Part shown: in pieces, positions 35,859 through 43,916 of the stretch
Position numbering within the stretch: the stretch's first letter is position 1
How the letters are laid out: every line of letters begins with the position of its first letter
NCBI GenBank assembly: GCA_963664045.2
Contig: CAXXGT010000006.1
Coordinates: forward strand, 186,001 to 250,000
Source: JAPPHA01 sp963664045
GTDB taxonomy: Bacteria > Pseudomonadota > Alphaproteobacteria > Rhodobacterales > Rhodobacteraceae
DNA length: 64,000 bases
Reading direction: 5' to 3'
The notes under the pieces: model-generated
What the model was told of the DNA's origin: nothing
The model's database searches: none
Seen by the model: the letters and a program-made list of their open reading frames with translations, nothing else
Made by a program: the position numbers and the translations under genes

Positions 35859-37188
35859 GTACTCATCTTTATCTCGCATGGCCCGCCAGTCCGAAACATG
35901 AGTGCGAACGTCGTTCTCCACCGACGCCACATCATTTGAAGCCACAAGATCCGTCGGCAACATGTTTCTTCTCCCATGACCGAACTTCGTGTTCGGAGGC
36001 CTCGGCGCGCCACACAAGAGCGCGAAGAAGATCATGCCGATAGCCGCCGCCTCAACTCCGCATCCGGCAACGGGCGATCCCTGGCGTTCCGCACGGAAGC
36101 GGGGCTCGACGTCGTGCGGTCTTTCGAGGTCGTACGTGAGATCGCGTTAATGCTGCAACTGGGTGAACCTGATCTCCCACAGTCGTCAGTAAACGTGGAC
36201 GACGCCTATTTCGGGGACCGCCGCAACACCGATACAAATACGGCTTCAGATGCCGTCTCGGAAATGTGGCTCAAGGTCCGTCGCGCCAACCGCCTTGTGA
36301 TCGTGACTTGCTGTTTCGACTATCGCAATCTGGATGCGGTTTGTGCCGATTTTCGTACAGGCCGGGCAGCCCAACTGTGATGCCCGTTTGCGTCGCCTGT
36401 CTGTCGTCCGATGGCAGGAATGTGACAACGAGCGATGTACTCTTGCGGCTCTTGCAGAAGGCTGACCAACCTGTTTCCATGAGCAGCCTTACGGCTACGT
36501 TTCCGACCAAAGCAAAACCGAAGATTGAAAGGGCGATCTATCGCTTGCTGCAGAGAGGATTCATGCAGGCGGTCTGATCGTGTTTTTATTTTGAGCCTGG
36601 GCCGTCCGGTCGGCAGCCGGGAACCGCGCACCGCCGGGACGTCGACGGCGTGTTGATATTCGTCGGTCGGGACTGGCCGAGGCGCCGGGCAGCCCGGAGG
36701 ACACACCGGATCCAGGAGAGGCCTTGTTGGCGGAAACCTGTGCGAGGGCTGCGGCCATCGAGCGCCGGCCGTCACCCGGGGCCAGGCTGGCGAGGTAGAC
36801 GAGGGCCGGGTTGCGGTCGGCGGGCAGCCTGGCGGCCGGGAGAAGGGCCGGAACCGGAGGGGCAGGGGATTCCGTCTTGCCCGTGCCTGGTCAGCCAGGG
36901 TCCGAAGAATGTCAAGCATGTGTGTTCAGCTGTATCCGCGCCGCCGAACGGCCAGTTCCGGCTTCGCCGCGGCCGCCTCCGCGTCCACCTGGGCGCGCGC
37001 GAGCCGGAACTCCCGCGTGATCACCGCCGACCTTGGCCGGGTCTGCCCGAAAGCGTGCTCTTCTGGGCGGCTGCTGGACAGTATGGTTTCGGTGTCCTCG
37101 CCGACGGTGAGCCGCACGTACTCGTAGTCAACCCGTGTGATCGAATTCCAACTATTGCAACTATACAGTACGCGAAAGTCTGATTGCC
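35859..37188 (+). other. Long gap between IS3 element and HipA-like gene
   Basis: About 1.3 kb with no confident gene. The frames 35976-36380 (plus) and 35787-36035 (minus) are unrecognised. From about 36580 to 37130 the DNA is very GC-rich and every frame on both strands is open in places, which is composition rather than coding. The bases just before the HipA-like gene carry its promoter, listed separately. Confidence 0.35.
36380..36577 (+). CDS. Small hypothetical protein, possible winged-helix remnant
   Basis: A 65-residue frame whose ATG overlaps the stop of an upstream unrecognised frame. VTTSDVLLRLLQKADQPVSM, followed by KIERAIYRLLQRGFMQAV, looks like a compact helix-turn-helix or winged-helix tail. 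No ribosome site is clear. It may be the end of a broken regulator. The call rests only on residue pattern. Confidence 0.3.
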   Translation: MPVCVACLSSDGRNVTTSDVLLRLLQKADQPVSMSSLTATFPTKAKPKIERAIYRLLQRGFMQAV

Positions 37189-37248
37189 TTGACAGTGCGT
37201 AGTTAATTTCCTACTTTTCCGATTGGAAAAAGCGAGAAGGTAGGAAAT
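37189..37248 (+). promoter_or_regulatory. Promoter with nested palindrome over the HipA-like start
   Basis: TTGACA at 37189-37194 and TACTTT at 37212-37217, 17 bases apart, make a good promoter. Overlapping it is a nested inverted repeat: ATTTCCTAC (37206-37214) pairs with GTAGGAAAT (37240-37248), and inside it TTTTCC (37215-37220) pairs with GGAAAA (37225-37230). The right arm covers the ribosome-binding purines and the ATG at 37247. This could be an operator for autorepression or an RNA hairpin masking the start. Confidence 0.7.
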
Positions 37249-39046
37249 GCTGCACCTCGTCGGCGAGACCATCGACAAGCACCGCGCCCAATATGGCATG
37301 GAGACCGGCAGGCTCGTCCAGATCATGCGGGGCATCTATATCGCATCGGAGGATGACGCCGACGCTGTCCTGTTCGATCACGCGCTCCGGATCGCCGCCT
37401 ATCTATACCCGAGGACGTATCTTTGCGGCCCCAGCGCCGAGCGGCTCGCGCCTACGCCTGACAGGCGCCTGTTCCTGAGCGGCCGGCGCAATGCACGCAC
37501 ACGGCTGCGCACCCTGGAAATCGTGCAGACGCGCGCGCCCGACGCGCCCGAAACGGAGACCGTTCAAACTACCGACCCAATGGGTGACCTGAGAATCCGG
37601 CGCTCGTCGCTTCGCTTTCGGTATCTGGAATCCTTCCGGCGGCGCAGCGAAGCCGGCGCGGCGATGCCGATCGACATGCAGGCCGATATCGCCGCGCGGC
37701 TCGTCGAGAACGCCGGCGGCAAGAAGACGGCGATCATGGAGTGCTGGCGACTGGCCGAGGCCAACCGATGGCGGGCAGAAGCGGGACGCGCGGAAGCGTT
37801 CATCGCCACGCCGCTTCGAGAGGCGCCGCCGGGGGGGAGGGCGCTTCATGTCGGATGGCACGGCGAGAAGATCGGGGTGTTGTCTCATGACGGATCGGGC
37901 TGGCGCTGGGAGCAAGCCGCGACAGAAGGCGCGACGCCGGTTCGCACCGGGGCGCCGGGCCGCCTGCCGCCCTTCATTGAGAGCTTGCTGCCGGAAGGCT
38001 GGCTTGAACGCGTCCTGAAGCCGAAGTCGGAGCTAGACCTGATATCCGGCGGGAAGCGCTACATGTCCAACATTGTCATCTCCGAGGACGCGGACGATCT
38101 TCGCACTCTTCCCGCGGATATGCTGGAGGGACGGCTCGAAGCGTACACGAAGGAGGGCGCATTCGCCGGCGGCTACGCCGGGCCCGCGCCTGCATTCGAC
38201 CAGACGCTGGAAGACCGCATGGCCGCGCTGTTTGCATCGGACGCGACGCCGCGACTCTCGGGGGTTCAGATCAAGGCGCCGATGAACCTTTCCCATGCCG
38301 GCGTGTTGCGGCCGGCCGGAGAGCTGGCCTTCACGCATATCCTCAAGCCTTCGCCGGGAGCCGGCTTCGAAGACCTTCCTCTCGTCGAAGCGGCATGTCT
38401 GGCGGCGGCCCGGGCCTGCGGGTTCGAGACGGCTGCGCACGCAATGGTCTCGATGCCTGACAACCTCCCCGACGCGCTGCTCGTCGAACGCTTCGATATC
38501 CGGCGAGACCGCAATGACCGTCGAAAGGTCGCAATGGAAGACATGGCGTCCGTTCGCGGTGTCGCGCCTTCCGAAAAATACGAGGGTTCCATCGAGCAGG
38601 CCGCCCGGGCGCTGCGGAGCGTCTCCAGCAACGCCGAAGCGGATGTCGCGGTGCTGCTTGGCCGCGCCGTGCTCGCCTGGCTCATAGCGGATGGCGATTG
38701 CCACTTGAAGAATTTGGCCGTTCTGCGTGTTGCCTCCGACGGAGTGGAGAATTTCACATCCGTCCGGCTCGCTCCGGTCTACGATGCCGTGACGACACGG
38801 GTCTTTCCGGGCCTCGAGAGCGATCACCTCGCCCTCTCGCTGGCGGGCAAGCGGAATCGTTTGTCGTCCCGCGACTTTGTCCGGGCGGGCGTAACGATGG
38901 GCATGAATGCGGGGGCGGCTCGCGATATCGTCGCGTCTCTGTGTGGCCGTCTGAGCGCGCACCTTGAAGACGTTGAACCCGCCTCCGAACGCGTTAATCG
39001 AGCAGTCGAGATCTGGAAGGAGAGAATCGAGACCACTGCCGATTGA
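37247..39046 (+). CDS. HipA-domain kinase fused to an AbiEi-like N-terminal domain
   Basis: A 599-residue protein. Residues 1 to about 185 look like an AbiEi-type antitoxin/winged-helix region (QIMRGIYIA, AAYLYPRTYLCGPSAERL). The rest is a HipA kinase: SGVQIKAPMNLS (about 340), LLVERFDIRRD (about 410), MEDMASVRG, the catalytic loop DGDCHLKNLAVL (about 482-493, Asp-x-His-x-Lys-Asn) and the metal-binding LAPVYDAVTT (about 507). HipA kinases phosphorylate glutamyl-tRNA synthetase or related targets and halt translation. E. coli HipA has 440 residues and a separate HipB repressor; no HipB-like gene is adjacent here. The fused N-terminal domain and palindromic promoter suggest it represses itself. 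Confidence 0.8.
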   Translation: MLHLVGETIDKHRAQYGMETGRLVQIMRGIYIASEDDADAVLFDHALRIAAYLYPRTYLCGPSAERLAPTPDRRLFLSGRRNARTRLRTLEIVQTRAPDAPETETVQTTDPMGDLRIRRSSLRFRYLESFRRRSEAGAAMPIDMQADIAARLVENAGGKKTAIMECWRLAEANRWRAEAGRAEAFIATPLREAPPGGRALHVGWHGEKIGVLSHDGSGWRWEQAATEGATPVRTGAPGRLPPFIESLLPEGWLERVLKPKSELDLISGGKRYMSNIVISEDADDLRTLPADMLEGRLEAYTKEGAFAGGYAGPAPAFDQTLEDRMAALFASDATPRLSGVQIKAPMNLSHAGVLRPAGELAFTHILKPSPGAGFEDLPLVEAACLAAARACGFETAAHAMVSMPDNLPDALLVERFDIRRDRNDRRKVAMEDMASVRGVAPSEKYEGSIEQAARALRSVSSNAEADVAVLLGRAVLAWLIADGDCHLKNLAVLRVASDGVENFTSVRLAPVYDAVTTRVFPGLESDHLALSLAGKRNRLSSRDFVRAGVTMGMNAGAARDIVASLCGRLSAHLEDVEPASERVNRAVEIWKERIETTAD

Positions 39047-39285
39047 CGAGCGCGGCGAAGCGAGGTTTCTGCTTCGCACTTGGCGCCCGAAGGTTCTGGA
39101 GATCGTCAGGAACGATGCGGCGTGCGGGTCGACCGACGACGACTGACGACGCCGGGTATCGGCCCGGTCAGCGCTTTCAGCCAGAACTTGGCTTGGTCGA
39201 TCCCCCGGCAGTGTGTTAGAGGTTTTCTGGGAGGCGTACTGACGCAGAAGTCGGTTGCCGTTGACACCTACCATGGCTCAGTGAT

Positions 39286-39756
39286 GGCCCTAACCCAACA
39301 TGAGTACCGATTCCGCCATAGGGACGTGCATTTCGCATTGAAATAGTGGTGTTTTCACCGATTTGGCGGCTCCCAATTTTCCGGGATGACACTGTGGGTG
39401 GATTTTGGGGGCAAGACGCCGGCATTCGGATCTATGCGATCAAGGGGTCCTGGAGGCTCGACGAAACCATCCAGAGCAGGATCATCGCCATGGCCTTCTC
39501 AATGGCTGCCGAGATTGAACGCGACTTGATCTCGGCCAGAACCAAGGAGGCGCCCAGAGCGAGAAAGGCCTCCGGGCAGCCGCTCGGGCGGCCGAAAGGG
39601 CCAGGCAAGAGCAAGCTCGATCCGTTTCGTCCGGAGATCGAAGCGCTACAACACAACGCCCGCAAACTTCTCAAACTGGATGAAGAAGAACGAAATCAAG
39701 AAACCCAACGCATAGAAATCCTATGGCGGAATCGGTACTTATGTTGGGTTAGGGCC
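39286..39756 (+). mobile_element. TIME-like miniature element with about 37-bp Tn3-type ends
   Basis: GGCCCTAACCCAACATGAGT at 39286 begins a repeat of 37 bases whose inverted copy ends at 39756 with one mismatch. The 471-bp interior holds only the 3' part of a serine resolvase gene. Inverted ends of about 38 bp around a few hundred bases without a transposase gene fit Tn3-derived miniature elements. No 5-bp target repeat was found. A related end sequence (GGCCTAAACCCAACA) recurs at 40759-40773. Confidence 0.75.
39421..39712 (+). pseudogene. Serine recombinase 3' fragment inside the miniature element
   Basis: The frame encodes the second half of a resolvase/invertase catalytic domain and linker: GIRIYAIKGSWRLDETIQSR, FSMAAEIERDLISARTKEA and GQPLGRPKGPGKSKLDPFRP. 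The frame then shifts near 39650, after which the proper C terminus NWMKKNEIKKPNA is read to a TAG. The catalytic serine region is missing, as is most of the helix-turn-helix. It cannot be active. A comparable remnant lies in the second miniature element (46022). Confidence 0.78.
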
Positions 39757-40004
39757 AATATTTCTCGTCCTCGAATACGTACCGAAGATCTTCCATGGCA
39801 CCCAGGCTCATCGTTTTGGCCTGCCCTGCGAAATAACCATCTGCGCTACTTTTCCGCTCTAGGAAGCCAGTTGTAGACACCCTAAAAACCGCACACGCCA
39901 TACACGCACCTTCTTCTACCCTTGTCTGTAAAGGAGCGGTTCTTGCCATTGTTCTGCCTGCAAAGCTGATATATTGTGACCACATTGGTTCCGGAGAATA
40001 CGCC

Positions 40005-40247
40005 ATGCAAACAGTTCAGCTGCGTGAAGCCAAAAGCAGGTTATCGGCTCTGGTGGAGGAAGCGGCGCAAGGAGGCAAGGCCATCATCACACGCCGCGGC
40101 CGCCCTAGCGCTGTTATTCTCGGGATGGACGAATGGAACCGCCTGCGGACGGTTCCGTCCTTCGGCCGACTGCTTTGTGCCTCGGGACTAGAAGATGACG
40201 ATCTATTGCCAAGGGACACAAGCCCCCCACGCGAGATTATGCTTTAG
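40005..40247 (+). CDS. Phd/YefM-family antitoxin
   Basis: An 80-residue antitoxin. The N-terminal Phd fold is clear: MQTVQLREAKSRLSALVEEA and GKAIITRRGRPSAVILGMDE, which binds the operator as a dimer. The C-terminal tail, expected to wrap the toxin, is LCASGLEDDDLLPRD. GGAG lies eight bases before the ATG. The VapC-type toxin gene follows after eight bases, making a type II toxin-antitoxin operon. Confidence 0.9.
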   Translation: MQTVQLREAKSRLSALVEEAAQGGKAIITRRGRPSAVILGMDEWNRLRTVPSFGRLLCASGLEDDDLLPRDTSPPREIML

Positions 40248-40255
40248 ATTGCGTA

Positions 40256-40693
40256 TTGTATCTGGTTGACACGAACGTTCTCTCGATCAAGGCGCCTGGT
40301 CGAAAACAAAGGCCTGCAGCATTGGTCGAGTGGATGGATGAGCGTTCGGACGCGCTGTTCCTGTCTGCGGTCACTGTGGCCGAAGTCTGCAACGGGATCT
40401 CCAAGCTGGAGCGAAACGGGGCCACCACCAAAGCGGCACAGTTGACGGATTGGCTTGACATTGTAATCCATCTCTATGGTGACCGGGTGATTCCATTCGA
40501 CGTTGCCGCGGCGCGCCTTGCAGGGACACTCATGGACAGAGCACATGCGACAGGCCAGTCGCCGGGTTTTGCCGACCTTGCTATCGCGGCAACGGCCGGC
40601 AGCTGTGACCTGACTGTTCTCACGCGCAATGTGCGTCATTTTATGCCGCTTGATGTCCGGGCCATCAACCCGTTTGAATCATTGCCCCATTGA
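40256..40693 (+). CDS. PIN-domain ribonuclease toxin (VapC family)
   Basis: A 145-residue PIN domain. The acidic catalytic residues are visible: Asp in YLVDTNVLS, Glu in VTVAEVCNGI, and Asp in GFADLAIAATA with a later Asp/Asn in VLTRNVRHF. It starts at a TTG (40256) directly after the antitoxin. VapC toxins cut initiator tRNA or rRNA when free of antitoxin. Intact and paired with the Phd/YefM gene. Confidence 0.92.
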   Translation: MYLVDTNVLSIKAPGRKQRPAALVEWMDERSDALFLSAVTVAEVCNGISKLERNGATTKAAQLTDWLDIVIHLYGDRVIPFDVAAARLAGTLMDRAHATGQSPGFADLAIAATAGSCDLTVLTRNVRHFMPLDVRAINPFESLPH

Positions 40694-41025
40694 CAAGATC
40701 AAGCGACGGCTCAAGCCGTACATTGCCCTCTATTGCGCTGGACGCATGGCTCGATGATGGCCTAAACCCAACAAAAGGAACGTAAAGTAACATAAGGGGA
40801 GAGCGCCCCGGATGTTACGGTTATGCACGTTCTTGGCTCAAACCCAACATCGATACCAAAAGTCCCACAGCGGGTCGGTGCCGGCAGGAACCGGAGCTCT
40901 CAGAGGCCGCTGACGGGTGGATTGCCCAGGCAAACGCCGCTGTTTGCGGCTGAGAGCATCGATAATTCCCCGAAACTTCGCCTATACCCGCGATTCGCGC
41001 GAGTATGACCGGAATCGCGTTCACT
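40694..41025 (+). other. Gap with relic transposon end sequence
   Basis: No gene. The sequence ATGGCTC followed by TGATGGCCTAAACCCAACA near 40746-40773 resembles the left end and flank of the 39286 miniature element (about 39272-39300). A weaker copy of GGCTCAAACCCAACAT lies near 40833. These are probably further ends of the same transposon family left by deletions. Confidence 0.45.
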
Positions 41026-41613
41026 TCAGTTGTGCGGTGGCCTGAGTTCTCGAATTCTCTCTGGCGGGAAGTAGCGATAGAACGCGGTCCTTCCGATTTC
41101 GAGTTGCTTGATGACGTCATTGACGAAGGGATAGTTCTCCTTGTCCCGGAGCAATGCCTCGGCGAGGCGGACTTTCTCGTCATCCATTGAGCGAGGCCTG
41201 CCGCCCTTCCGACCACTATTTCTTGCGGCAGCGAGGCCCGCCCTGGTGTTCTCGACAATCAGTTCACGCTGGAATTGGTCGAAAGCCGCAGTCATGTGAA
41301 AGAACAGGCGTCCGTCCGGCGTGCTGGTATCGATATTCTGGGTGAGCACCCTGAACGCGATGTTTCTCTCCTGCATGTCCTTTACGGTCTTGATGACCTG
41401 GCTGAGAGAGCGCGCCAGCCTCGATAATTTCCAAACGACAAGCGTATCTCCGTCGCGAAGATACTCGAACGCGGCCTTGAGTTGTGGCCGGTCCTGCCGC
41501 GCCCCTGACGCTTTCTCGACATAGATCTTCTCGCACCCTGCATCACGCAGGGCATCGATCTGCAGGGACGGGTTCTGATCGAGGGTCGAAACCCGGGCGT
41601 AACCGACAAGCAT
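41026..41613 (-). CDS. Serine recombinase, DNA-invertase type (Pin/Hin-like)
   Basis: A 195-residue small serine recombinase with an intact frame. The nucleophilic serine is in LVGYARVSTLDQN; YLRDGDTLVVWKLSRLARSL, FFHMTAAFDQFQRELI and NTRAGLAAARNSGRKGGRPR complete the catalytic domain and E-helix. The C-terminal helix-turn-helix ends TAFYRYFPPERI, close to the Hin tail. The ATG at 41613 has GGAGG upstream. It reads outward from the triple-RidA gene, with a candidate crossover site between them. Confidence 0.92.
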   Translation of the reverse strand: MLVGYARVSTLDQNPSLQIDALRDAGCEKIYVEKASGARQDRPQLKAAFEYLRDGDTLVVWKLSRLARSLSQVIKTVKDMQERNIAFRVLTQNIDTSTPDGRLFFHMTAAFDQFQRELIVENTRAGLAAARNSGRKGGRPRSMDDEKVRLAEALLRDKENYPFVNDVIKQLEIGRTAFYRYFPPERIRELRPPHN

Positions 41614-41630
41614 GTGCTGACCTCCAGGAA

Positions 41631-41668
41631 TGTTCCGAAAAGGCAATGACCCCGTTGTCATCGGAACA
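41631..41668. other. Candidate recombination site upstream of the invertase gene
   Basis: TGTTCCGA (41631-41638) and TCGGAACA (41661-41668) form a perfect interrupted palindrome spanning 38 bases, with TGAC/GTCA inside. It lies immediately before the serine recombinase gene, where res or crossover sites and recombinase operators are normally found. Confidence 0.5.
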
Positions 41669-41977
41669 GTTGTACAGAAACATGGAAGAGGAACGGAAAA
41701 TCGGGGCATTTCACGCTTTCATCGACCCGGCTCCGCCCTGTTCCTGAAATGACCGTTTTGCGGACAGCGCTTGACAACCGTGCAAATCAGGTTTCAGTGT
41801 CCGTTTTCCCGGTGAAAATCCGTGCGTGACGTCGCATTTAGCCGGTTACGTTCAGCCCAGGGTAGCGAGCCGATCGGCGTCGGCTCGATGTGCCTAACAA
41901 CATACGGACCGGCAAAGCCCTTCGTTGTCTCGATGCCGCTGTGCCCGAGCGCGCCGTCCAGAAAGGGAGGTTGAGCA
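41669..41977 (+). other. Gap between invertase site and RidA gene
   Basis: No gene is supported. CCGTTTTGCGGAC at 41753-41765 has an exact inverted copy at 43293-43305 on the other side of the RidA gene, and GTCCGTTTTC at about 41803 has a counterpart near 43386 in inverse orientation. These may be recombination sites. GGAGG before the RidA start is at 41967-41971. Confidence 0.45.
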
Positions 41978-43207
41978 ATGAAGATCGAGCGGATCGCGCC
42001 AAGCGGCCACCGGGGCGGTGCCTCACCCGGCGCGACGCAGGCCGTCAGGGCGGGAGACCTCGTGTTCGTCGGCGGTCAGATGTCGCTCGACGGGAGCGGG
42101 CGCGTGATCGGCGACGATCTCGCGACCCAGACGAAGAACGCCTTTGATGCGCTGAAGCGCGTTCTCACGGCAGCCGGCGCCGACATGAGCGATGTCGTCA
42201 AGCACACCGTTTTTTTCGACTGCGCGAACGACGAAGCGGAAATCGCGGATTCTGTTGAGGAGATTGACCGGGTCCGCCTGACGCACTTTTCGGATCCGGG
42301 TCCGACGGTGACCGACATCAGGACGGGTCTCGATCGCGAGGGCGCACTGATACAGGTCGATGCCGTGGCTGCGTTCGGCTCGGAGCGCCAACGGTTGATG
42401 CCTGCCGACCACTGGAGCTGGCAGGGGACAGTGCCGTTCTCGCACGGCTGGCGCGTGGGCGACGTCGTCTTCACCGGTGGGCAGCGCTCGCTCGATAGGG
42501 CTGGCGAACTGCGCAATCCGGACGATATCGGAGGACAGGCCCGCGACGTGTTTTCAAGCATGAAGCGGGTCTTCGAGGATGCCGGCGGAGATACCGGAAG
42601 CCTGCTTCGCCAGAACACCTATTACCGCTTTGTCGACGATGAGTCTGACGTGATCGGGTACCGGGACGAAATCACGCGTGCGAGCATGGAGCATATGGCG
42701 AATCCGGGAACCTGTGGCACCGGCGTACGTATCGACGGGTTCGAAAACGCGGGAGAGCTGGTCCAGGTCGAGGGGATGGGTGTGGTCGGCCACGAGAAGC
42801 GCCGCCTTATGCCAGCCGGTCACTGGGATTGGCCCGTTCACGATGACATGTTCACCCAGGGCTGGCAGTCCGGCGGCTTGGTCTTCGTCGGCGGCCAGGT
42901 TTCTACCGACACCGCAGGACATGCCGTCGGCGCAGATATCGCCACCCAGACCCGCAACACATACCAATTCGTGCACAAGATGCTGGAGGAAGCCGGAGTC
43001 GATGAAAGCGATGTCGTCAAGGTCAACAGCTACATCTATGCCGACGGCGGCTGGGGCGATATTTCAGCGGCGGCGGCGGCCGTGGCCCGTATTCACGCGG
43101 AATTCTATCCCGAGCCAGGGCCAACTTATACGGGAGTCCGGGTGAGCGGCTTCGCCTTTGCAGGCCTGCTTGTCGAAGTCGAAGTCATCGCCGTGACCCG
43201 CGATTGA
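41978..43207 (+). CDS. Triple RidA (YjgF/YER057c/UK114) domain protein
   Basis: A 409-residue protein made of three RidA domains in tandem. Each opens with a GDLVFVGGQ-type strand (about residues 25, 160 and 300) and contains the helix segment ATQTKNAFDALKRVL / GGQARDVFSSMKRVF / ATQTRNTYQFVHKML and a closing strand. RidA proteins hydrolyse reactive enamines or imines made by PLP enzymes; the usual protein is a single domain of about 130 residues that trimerises, so this chain could fold into one pseudo-trimer. I cannot map the catalytic Arg securely in all three copies. It lies alone between two outward-facing recombinase genes. Confidence 0.85.
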   Translation: MKIERIAPSGHRGGASPGATQAVRAGDLVFVGGQMSLDGSGRVIGDDLATQTKNAFDALKRVLTAAGADMSDVVKHTVFFDCANDEAEIADSVEEIDRVRLTHFSDPGPTVTDIRTGLDREGALIQVDAVAAFGSERQRLMPADHWSWQGTVPFSHGWRVGDVVFTGGQRSLDRAGELRNPDDIGGQARDVFSSMKRVFEDAGGDTGSLLRQNTYYRFVDDESDVIGYRDEITRASMEHMANPGTCGTGVRIDGFENAGELVQVEGMGVVGHEKRRLMPAGHWDWPVHDDMFTQGWQSGGLVFVGGQVSTDTAGHAVGADIATQTRNTYQFVHKMLEEAGVDESDVVKVNSYIYADGGWGDISAAAAAVARIHAEFYPEPGPTYTGVRVSGFAFAGLLVEVEVIAVTRD

Positions 43208-43394
43208 TACATCAGCCAGCGCACGGCGCATCGGTACGTCCGCATGCAACGTGACCCGTCTGTCACTGACTTGGAGCCACCTGCCGGCCCCCGTCCGCAA
43301 AACGGCCGTTTGACGGACAGGGGGAAAACTGTCCGACAACCCGGGTCGACAACGGGATTCCGGACAGGTTGTTTTCCGGACAAGAAAACGGACG
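43208..43394 (+). other. Candidate recombination site region
   Basis: This 187-bp stretch is dense in CTGTCCG / CGGACAG motifs: GACGGACAG at 43312, CTGTCCGAC at 43329, CCGGACAGG at 43361 and CCGGACAAG at 43376. It also carries GTCCGCAAAACGG at 43293-43305, the inverse of the motif at 41753. The layout is that of a res or inversion site for the serine recombinase that follows. Confidence 0.5.
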
Positions 43395-43916
43395 GGCAGG
43401 ACAATCATGGCACGTTCAGATACGCCCGCGTCTCGACGCCCGGGCAGAGCCTCGACCCGCAGCTGGACGCGCTCGAACTGCGGCAATATCTTCGAAGACC
43501 ATGCTGGCGGCGCGAAAACCGCCCGGCCGGGCCTGGACAAGGCGCTCGCCTGGCTCCGCGACGGCGACACGCTGGTGGTCTGGAAGCTGGACCGCTCCAT
43601 GCCGCACCTGATTGAGACGGTGCAATCCCTCGAGGGCAGGGGGGTCGGGTTCCGGGCGCTCACCGTGGGGATCGACACCACCACCTCCGGTGGCACCCTG
43701 GTCTTTCACATCTTCGGCGCCCTGGCGCAGTTCGAGCGCGACCTGATCCGCGAGCGTACCCGTGCCGGCCTCTCCGCTGCTCGGGCCCGCGGCCGCAAGG
43801 GTGGCCGCAAGCCGGTGGTGACGCCGGCCAGGATCGCCCAGGCCCGGGAGCTCGTCGACAATGGCCTCGGCAGCGGCAAGACGGCGCTCTATGCGGAGAT
43901 GGCGGGGGAACAGTGA
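43395..43916 (+). pseudogene. Serine recombinase gene with frameshifts
   Basis: The catalytic serine segment FRYARVSTPGQSLDPQLDAL is read in one frame, while the rest (CGNIFEDHAGGAKTARPGLD, LAWLRDGDTLVVWKLDRSM, FHIFGALAQFERDLIRERTR) is read in another; the switch is near 43480. The only ATG (43407) is also out of frame with the serine segment. The C-terminal helix-turn-helix is shortened. Two frame changes make an active product unlikely. Its stop overlaps the start of the next gene. Confidence 0.75.

Noticed and set aside
36578..37130. GC-rich open frames before the HipA-like gene, considered as a HipB antitoxin
   Set aside because: No helix-turn-helix or start signal in any frame; reading frames overlap on both strands.
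39749..40006. Minus-strand frame of 85 codons ending in the right end of the miniature element
   Set aside because: Start overlaps the antitoxin start on the opposite strand and no family is recognised.
41824..41960. Minus-strand open frame reading ALGHSGIETTKGFAGPYV upstream of the RidA gene
   Set aside because: It looks protein-like but has no start and overlaps the RidA leader; may be a gene tail, too little to annotate.
43208..43394. Clustered GTCCG/CGGAC repeats considered as a CRISPR array
   Set aside because: Repeats are short, unevenly spaced and in both orientations; this fits a recombinase site, and no cas gene is present.
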